This document shows positions 58,926 through 64,000 of a DNA stretch of 64,000 bases, piece after piece. The position numbers were made by a program, and so were the translations under genes. The notes beneath the pieces are model-generated. The model saw nothing but the letters and a program-made list of their open reading frames with translations, was not told where the DNA came from and did no database searches. Source of the stretch: Paenibacillus sp. JZ16 (GTDB lineage: Bacteria > Bacillota > Bacilli > Paenibacillales > Paenibacillaceae); NCBI RefSeq assembly GCF_015326965.1, contig NZ_CP017659.1, forward strand, positions 6,399,001-6,463,000. Reading direction: 5' to 3'. The first letter of the stretch is position 1. Each line of letters begins with the position of its first letter.

Positions 58926-59969
58926 ATGAACCAAAAAATGAAGAAACGTTCACTGCTGTTCGCACTGCTCATGGTCACCGGTCTGCTTGGAGCCTGCGGC
59001 AATGAAAAAAACGATAACAGCACCGCGTCCGCTTCCGGTGACGGGAAGCTGAAGAAAATCGTGATCGCCGAGCCGCTTCACTCCACGGGCTATCTGCCGC
59101 TGTACGTCGCGCAGCGGGAAGGCTTCTTTGAGAAAAGAGGGCTCGACGTTGAGGTCATCCAAGCGGCCGGAGGAGCGCACGTAACCGCCGTGGTCAGCGG
59201 GGATGCCTGGGGCGTGATCGGCGGGACGGAGTCCAATGCCTTGGCTAACAACAATAATTCCGATCCGATCATTTCGGTCGTGAATGTCGTCAACCGGGCG
59301 AACGTGTATTTAATGGCCAAGAAAGGCACCGCACCTGCGAGCAATTCCCCCGAAGACCTGAAGGCATTTTTACAAGGGAAAAAGATTAACGCCGGTCGCC
59401 ACGGCGGTACGCCCAACCTTCTAACCCGCTATCTCCTGATTCAGCTCGGACTCGATCCGGAGAAGGATGTGCAGCTGCTCGAACCGGCAGATGGCTCCAC
59501 GGTGGTGACGATGGTCCAACAGGGCGCGGCTGACATTGCGAACGGAGCCGAGCCGCAGATTAGCGACGGGATATCAAAGAATGTATGGGAAGAGCCGTTT
59601 TACAAGTTTCATGATCTGGGGGATTTCTCGTACTCGGTTCTCAGCGTGAAGAAGTCAACCATCGAGAAGGACCCGGAAGCCGTTCAAAGTTTCACGGATG
59701 CCATGATCGAAGCGCTTGCAGTCGTGCAAACGGATAAGGAACTAGCCAAGAAGAATCTGATAGCCGAATTCCCGACGTTGTCCGATGATGCGATCCAAGC
59801 TGCCTTGGACCGGGCCTATGCCGACAATCTCTGGAGCTTGGACGGGATGATTTCGGAAGAGGCGTTGAAGCACGATATGGATGTCATGATCGAGACGGGG
59901 ATATTTAAAGGGGACTATACCTATGATGCGCTGGTGGATATGCAGTTTGTAAACAATTCCAAGAAGTGA
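58926..59969 (+). CDS. ABC importer substrate-binding lipoprotein (SsuA/NMT1-like)
   Basis: The 347-residue protein carries a lipoprotein signal (LLGAC, Cys24) and a periplasmic-binding fold of the NMT1/SsuA type (IVIAEPLHSTGYLPLYVAQR, EGFFEKRGLDVEVIQAAGGA). Relatives bind nitrate, sulfonates, taurine or thiamine precursors. No sulfonate monooxygenase or thiamine riboswitch is present here, so the ligand is open. The neighbouring isochorismatase-family hydrolase could process an imported amide or nitrile-like compound; this is inference. ATG 58926 follows aagggga by seven bases. Confidence 0.9.
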   Translation: MNQKMKKRSLLFALLMVTGLLGACGNEKNDNSTASASGDGKLKKIVIAEPLHSTGYLPLYVAQREGFFEKRGLDVEVIQAAGGAHVTAVVSGDAWGVIGGTESNALANNNNSDPIISVVNVVNRANVYLMAKKGTAPASNSPEDLKAFLQGKKINAGRHGGTPNLLTRYLLIQLGLDPEKDVQLLEPADGSTVVTMVQQGAADIANGAEPQISDGISKNVWEEPFYKFHDLGDFSYSVLSVKKSTIEKDPEAVQSFTDAMIEALAVVQTDKELAKKNLIAEFPTLSDDAIQAALDRAYADNLWSLDGMISEEALKHDMDVMIETGIFKGDYTYDALVDMQFVNNSKK

Positions 59970-60017
59970 TCGGAAGGTGCATGATGTACAAATACACGAC
60001 CTGGAAGGGAGAGAGTC

Positions 60018-60683
60018 ATGATGAAATCTTTAAATCAGCTGATGCTTGGCAGCAAAACGGCGGTTATGGTGGTCGATGTGCAAAATGATTATTGTCATCC
60101 CGAGGGGGCGCTGTCTCAAGCGGGCTGCGATGTTAGTGGGGTAGCGGAGATGATGCCGCAGCTCCATAAGCTGCTTCAGAGGGCCAGGGAGCTGAAGGTG
60201 CCCATCATTTTCATTCAGACGCTTCATGAGAAAGCGACGGATTCCGACGCTTGGACCACCAGGTCCTCGGGCCGATCGGCGAACGTATGCCGGAGAGGGA
60301 GCTGGGGCGCGGAATTTTACGAGGTATCGCCGAAGGAGGATGATATCATTGTCAATAAACACCGATACAGCGCTTTTGTAAATACTAGGCTGGATTCGGT
60401 ATTAAAGACGCTGAAGATCGAGACCCTGATCATGACGGGAGTCAGCACCAATGTGTGCGTGGAATCGACGGCAAGGGACGGTTTTATGCTGGATTATCAT
60501 ATTGTGCTTGCAGCGGACGCTTGCGCATCGTATTCTCCAGCGGCGCATGACATGACGCTTGAGAATATTGAAGGCTATTTCGGGAAAGTTAGTGAAGTGG
60601 CGGAGCTTATCGATATTTGGATGGATCAAATGCCTGAGGAGCCGCTGCGATCGATATCGACCGCTCAGCCTGCCGTTGGCTAG
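60018..60683 (+). CDS. Isochorismatase-family cysteine hydrolase
   Basis: The 221-residue enzyme shows the Asp-Lys-Cys catalytic set of the family: Asp20 in VVDVQNDYCHPEG, Lys114 in IVNKHRYSAF and Cys147 in GVSTNVCVESTARDGF. It has no signal peptide. The family includes nicotinamidases, N-carbamoylsarcosine amidases and related amide hydrolases. A 48-base gap and same strand link it to the SsuABC-type importer, so it may hydrolyse the imported compound. The ATG at 60018 (or 60021) follows ggaaggga. Confidence 0.9.
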   Translation: MMKSLNQLMLGSKTAVMVVDVQNDYCHPEGALSQAGCDVSGVAEMMPQLHKLLQRARELKVPIIFIQTLHEKATDSDAWTTRSSGRSANVCRRGSWGAEFYEVSPKEDDIIVNKHRYSAFVNTRLDSVLKTLKIETLIMTGVSTNVCVESTARDGFMLDYHIVLAADACASYSPAAHDMTLENIEGYFGKVSEVAELIDIWMDQMPEEPLRSISTAQPAVG

Positions 60684-60711
60684 TTTGTCAGAACGTGGTT
60701 CAACTCATTGG

Positions 60712-60739
60712 GAAGCTCTCCGCATGCGGGAGCTTTTTC
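60712..60739 (+). terminator. Terminator after the isochorismatase-family gene
   Basis: The arms aagctc-t-ccgc and gcgg-g-agctt (60713-60723 and 60726-60736) form a short strong stem with a two-base centre, followed by ttttct. Confidence 0.75.
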
Positions 60740-60783
60740 TATGAGCGGCACAGAAATTAATGAATAAAGCTGGTGAGTCCTGC

Positions 60784-62187
60784 ATGAATAACAGATCAAG
60801 GATGATCGTCCAATATACCATTTGTTTAGGGGCATTTCTGTCCAATCTGTCGGCTGGCATGTTCAACATTGCGCTTGTTGATATCGCCAGAACGTTCGAC
60901 TCCACCATCCCTACGGCCCAGTGGATCGTCACCGCTTATTTGCTTGTCATCTCCATATTGCTTCCTGTCATGGGAAAGCTGGGGGATATGCTGGGCCGGC
61001 GGAAAATACACAATATCGGCTATTTTGTGTTTATGGCAGGGGCGCTCTGCTGCGCCTTGTCACCTTCATTAAACGGACTGATATCTTCTCGAATTTTGCA
61101 AGGCGTAGGAGCGGCCATGTATCAGGCCACCAATATGGCGCTGATCGTCTCCGTATTTCCTAAGGAGCAGCGCGGCAAAGCGCTTGGGCTCATCAGCACG
61201 TTTGTTGCCGCAGGCTCGATGGTCGGACCGAGCCTTGGGGGAATACTGATTCAGTGGTTTTCGTGGCGGAGCAATTTCTGGCTGCTGACGGCCATATCTT
61301 TGATTGCATGGTTGTTCGCCCAGCGCTTCATTCCGAAGGACGAACCTGAAAAAGTCGTAAGCCGATTGGATGTGCCGGGGGCTGCCTTTTTTGCGATATC
61401 GCTAACCGGACTGGTTACGGCCGTGAATTTGGGGGCTCAGTGGGGCTGGGGTTCATGGCAGGTTTCGGTGCTGTTCATCGTGTTCGGTGCGGGAGCTGTC
61501 GCATTCATCGGGTGGTGTCTTTCGTCGCGGTGGAAACGAGCAGGGGAAGGGAAACTCCCGTTTATGAAGCTGGACCTGTTTCGGGATGCAGGCGTTAGCG
61601 TGGGAATCATCATCACCATCATTACCTACATGGCGGCTTTCTCGGCTCAGCTTGTGCTGCCCGTGTTTTTGTTGAGCGAGCTTGGCGTTGAACCCGCTAC
61701 GGCAGGGCTGATCATGATGGGATATCCGTTGTCGCTGATCATATTCTCGCCTCTGAGCGGGAGCCTGTCGGACAAGCTGGGGACATTCCCGTTATTGTCA
61801 GCCGGGCTGCTGCTCATGACAGCAGCGTTAACCGTGCTCGGTTTTGTATCGCCGGTATATCCGATCTTCTTTCTGATTGTGCTTATCGTCCTGCTCGGCG
61901 GTTCCATGGGCATCATTACGCCGCCGAACAATTCTCTGGTGATGGGCAGGACATCCAAAACGGACCTCGGCCTGATCAGCAGCATTTTGGCACTGTCGCG
62001 AAATCTGGGGATGATGTTTGGTACGGCGGCGGGAGGTGCCATGCTGGCGCTTCCAGCCCAAGGGGCAGGGGGGCTTACCGGATTTCGGATGATATTCGTA
62101 CTGAATACGGCGCTGGTTGTCATCGTTTATGTAACGATGCTCATATCGTTTCGCTTTGGCAGGCATAAGGAGACGCTATCTTCTTAG
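60784..62187 (+). CDS. MFS drug-efflux-type transporter (DHA2 family, 14 helices)
   Basis: The 467-residue protein has the repeated hydrophobic segments of a 14-helix DHA2/EmrB-QacA-type transporter. Motif A occurs between helices 2 and 3 (GKLGDMLGRRKIH), and motif C-like glycine/proline patterns follow (ISTFVAAGSMVGPSLGGILI). It should export drugs or metabolites by proton antiport. ATG 60784 is preferred because ggtgagtcctgc precedes it, although the site is weak; ATG 60760 has none. It is probably a separate gene behind a terminator and its substrate is unknown. Confidence 0.9.
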   Translation: MNNRSRMIVQYTICLGAFLSNLSAGMFNIALVDIARTFDSTIPTAQWIVTAYLLVISILLPVMGKLGDMLGRRKIHNIGYFVFMAGALCCALSPSLNGLISSRILQGVGAAMYQATNMALIVSVFPKEQRGKALGLISTFVAAGSMVGPSLGGILIQWFSWRSNFWLLTAISLIAWLFAQRFIPKDEPEKVVSRLDVPGAAFFAISLTGLVTAVNLGAQWGWGSWQVSVLFIVFGAGAVAFIGWCLSSRWKRAGEGKLPFMKLDLFRDAGVSVGIIITIITYMAAFSAQLVLPVFLLSELGVEPATAGLIMMGYPLSLIIFSPLSGSLSDKLGTFPLLSAGLLLMTAALTVLGFVSPVYPIFFLIVLIVLLGGSMGIITPPNNSLVMGRTSKTDLGLISSILALSRNLGMMFGTAAGGAMLALPAQGAGGLTGFRMIFVLNTALVVIVYVTMLISFRFGRHKETLSS

Positions 62188-62201
62188 AGGAAGGGAAAAG
62201 A

Positions 62202-62253
62202 GAAAAAGGGTATCCCGAGGTCTATTCCAGACCTGCAGGATACCCTTTTTTCA
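62202..62253. terminator. Bidirectional terminator
   Basis: The arms aaaaagggtatcc (62203-62215) and ggatacccttttt (62238-62250) enclose a second small stem (aggtc/gacct). A and T runs on both sides allow it to serve the MFS gene and the convergent peptidase gene. Confidence 0.9.
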
Positions 62254-62259
62254 TTTAGC

Positions 62260-63333
62260 TTACGCGCGGTCCAGAATCGTCTGAAGTGTCGTACGATCCA
62301 AACCTTTCACGAGCTTGATCAGAAGTTCTTTAGCAGCTTCGTAGTCGTCCGTGTGGATGATGGACGAAGATGTATGAATATAGCGGGAGCATATGCCGAT
62401 GATGGTGGACGGAACGCCGATGCCGCTAAGATGCACTTGGCCTGCGTCCGTGCCGCCCGGCGAGACGAAGTATTGGTATTTGATTTTGTTGGTCTCCGCC
62501 GTATCTTGAACGTACTCCACCATGCCGCGGTGAGTCAGCATGGTCGGATCGAAGATGCGAAGCAGTGCGCCTTGACCCAATTGGCCGAACTGGCTCTTGT
62601 CACCCATCATGTCGTTCGCCGCGCTGGCATCCAGTCCGAAGAAAATATCCGGCTGAATCAGATTGGCTGAAGTACGTGCTCCGCGCAGTCCGAGCTCTTC
62701 TTGGACGGTTGCGCCGGCGTAAACGGTGTTAGGCAGCTTCTCGCCATGGAGCGCCTGTACAAGCTCGATCGCGAGGCCAACGCCATAACGGTTATCCCAC
62801 GCTTTGGCCATGATTTTTTTCGGATTAGCGAGCGGCGTGAATTCACAGATCGGAACCACTTGCAATCCGGGACGAATGCCGAACGACTCTGCTTCCGCCT
62901 TGTTATCGGCGCCGATATCGATATACATGGTCTTGATGTCGACCGGCTTGCTGCGCTGCGCTTCATCCAGCAGGTGCGTCGGGATGGAGCCTACAACTCC
63001 GACGACAGGACCGTTGTCGGTGATGATTTGCAGGCGCTGAGCAAGCACGGCTTGGCTCCACCAACCGCCAAGCGGCTGGAAACGGACCATCCCCGCTTCG
63101 GTTATGCCGGTTACCATGAACCCGACTTCATCCATGTGACCGGCCACCATGACTTTTGGACCTTCATCGTTACCGCGAAGAACGGCGAACAGACTACCCA
63201 GCCGATCCTGCACGAACTCATCTGTATATGGCGAAAGGGCATTCTTCAACCAGGAACGAAGCTCCCTCTCAAAGCCCGGTGCAGCCGGGAATTCAGTCAA
63301 AGTACGAAATAATTCCAGTGTTGATTCATTCAT
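62260..63333 (-). CDS. M42-family metallo-aminopeptidase (glutamyl aminopeptidase/FrvX-like)
   Basis: The 357-residue enzyme has the dinuclear metal site of family M42: His in [11 protein letters not shown], Asp in [14 protein letters not shown], the Glu pair in [12 protein letters not shown], Asp in [11 protein letters not shown], and His near the end in [16 protein letters not shown]. These cytosolic tetrahedral complexes remove N-terminal residues from peptides. The start is ATG 63333, after a good site (aaaggagcg). It is a single gene on the minus strand. Confidence 0.94.
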   Translation of the reverse strand: MNESTLELFRTLTEFPAAPGFERELRSWLKNALSPYTDEFVQDRLGSLFAVLRGNDEGPKVMVAGHMDEVGFMVTGITEAGMVRFQPLGGWWSQAVLAQRLQIITDNGPVVGVVGSIPTHLLDEAQRSKPVDIKTMYIDIGADNKAEAESFGIRPGLQVVPICEFTPLANPKKIMAKAWDNRYGVGLAIELVQALHGEKLPNTVYAGATVQEELGLRGARTSANLIQPDIFFGLDASAANDMMGDKSQFGQLGQGALLRIFDPTMLTHRGMVEYVQDTAETNKIKYQYFVSPGGTDAGQVHLSGIGVPSTIIGICSRYIHTSSSIIHTDDYEAAKELLIKLVKGLDRTTLQTILDRA

Positions 63334-63534
63334 TACGAAATCGCTCCTTTAGAAAAGGTATGTAAGAGTGTTTTCTTTTCTAGTATGCCCCTATACATCT
63401 GAAAAGTCTACAAAACCCGTGCCGCATAGGAGCACGTCATTTTAAAATAAATGAAACAAGCACCCTGCACCCGGGATAGGAATACGATATAGAAACGAAG
63501 TGGAATTTTTGTCGTCCGAGGGAAGGGGCAGAGT

Positions 63535-63642
63535 ATGAAGCACCATGGGATAAACGTCTATCATGCCGAAGTCAGAGAACTTCTGCTCATTATGGTCCTG
63601 TTCATCCTCCTCGTCATTTTGCTGAAATACATTCTTATATAA
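63535..63642 (+). CDS. Short membrane peptide (35 aa)
   Basis: The ATG at 63535 follows aaggggcagagt. The product has a short polar start (MKHHGINVYHAEVRE) and one hydrophobic helix (LLLIMVLFILLVILLKYILI). The VLFILLVI core recalls the YjcZ-type small sporulation peptides common in Bacillales, but the Gly-rich start of that family is missing. It lies between the peptidase and spoVAC genes. Its function is unknown. Confidence 0.5.
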   Translation: MKHHGINVYHAEVRELLLIMVLFILLVILLKYILI

Positions 63643-63883
63643 TGACCGGCTCCAGCAACAATGGCAGGCGAGTCTTACTTCAGCTTTCAGGGATTCCTGG
63701 AGGCTGATTTTCGTGCGGGGCGACTTTTATGTTAGGACAAGCTGTGGTTGCCAATTGAGAAGGATGATTTTCCAAACATAAAGGGAGTTCATTCAAAGCA
63801 TAATGATATCGAGTGATATCCATAATGGCTCTTTAGCGTTTTTAAAGGATTCCATACTTAAATAAAAGCGGAGGTGTATTGAA

Positions 63884-64000
63884 ATGTCAGGCTCTAACCA
63901 AAAGCCTAAGTCTGATATCACCACAATGAGCTCGGCAGAATATCAGGCGATTGCCAAAAAGCATGAACCTCCTCGCGCCGTACTTAAAAATTGTCTGCGC
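63884..64000 (+). CDS. spoVAC: Stage V sporulation protein AC, 5' part only
   Basis: The frame runs off the right edge after 39 codons. The start (QAIAKKHEPPRAVLKNCLR) matches the N-terminus of SpoVAC, a membrane subunit of the SpoVA channel that loads dipicolinic acid into the forespore. The ATG at 63884 follows ggaggtg. Upstream, catactta at 63853 resembles the -10 element of forespore sigma-G promoters, in agreement with its usual control, but no convincing -35 was found. Confidence 0.85.
   Translation, partial: MSGSNQKPKSDITTMSSAEYQAIAKKHEPPRAVLKNCLR

Noticed and set aside
1..64000. CRISPR arrays, tRNA or rRNA genes, intact insertion sequences
   Set aside because: No regularly spaced direct repeats, cloverleaf-type sequences, rRNA signatures or transposase frames were seen on reading both strands. 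A tRNA or CRISPR search program would settle this.

Overview
The window comes from the chromosome of a Gram-positive, endospore-forming, polysaccharide-degrading bacterium, most probably Paenibacillus or a close relative. The evidence is an intact sigK, the start of spoVAC at the right edge, SLH-anchored surface proteins, AraC regulators with a membrane-bound sensor half, and several LplA/LplB/LplC-type oligosaccharide ABC transporters. No rRNA, tRNA, CRISPR array or intact insertion sequence was seen.

Layout. 1-6640: end of a sugar transporter operon (permease, lipoprotein binding protein) followed by a very large SLH-anchored GHL10 glycosidase-like protein. 6675-12000: a low-GC graveyard of prophage genes (DnaB-like helicase, RuvC-like resolvase, possible ArpU-like regulator, tail or surface protein, terminase large subunit), all broken by stops and frameshifts. 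It also holds a repeated promoter-like element, a fragment of an aminoglycoside adenylyltransferase gene, and an intact AT-rich two-gene cassette (secreted protein plus small membrane protein). 12015-13570: an adenylyltransferase cut short by an in-frame stop and an Sfp-type phosphopantetheinyl transferase. 13664-27104: a carbohydrate locus with an FAD oxidoreductase, an AraC sensor-regulator, two paralogous binding proteins, two permeases, GH43, an unknown protein, a cupin and an esterase. 27189-32155: an ABC-2 exporter operon with a NEW3 membrane protein, divergent from an ECF sigma factor and its RskA-like anti-sigma factor.

32245-41363: an esterase, then a complete alpha-mannan utilization operon on the minus strand (GH125, two permeases, binding protein, secreted GH76 with CBM6 modules). 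A strong promoter lies in front of it, with a CcpA cre-like box just downstream of the -10. 41899-42600: sigK. 42871-53369: an AraC sensor-regulator followed by a transporter, a sialidase-fold protein, a DapA/NanA-family aldolase, a twin-arginine-exported beta-helix protein and its own TatA. I consider this the most unusual unit in the window: a catabolic operon that appears to carry its own Tat component. 53400-57040: small proteins, a TIM-barrel isomerase, an acetylxylan esterase and an MpsC-domain protein. 57192-62187: an SsuABC-type ABC importer, an isochorismatase-family hydrolase and an MFS exporter. 62260-64000: an M42 aminopeptidase, a 35-residue membrane peptide and the start of spoVAC.

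All calls rest on reading the sequence and on remembered family signatures; no database search was possible. Start codons were chosen mainly from ribosome-binding sites, and alternatives are noted where the choice is open.
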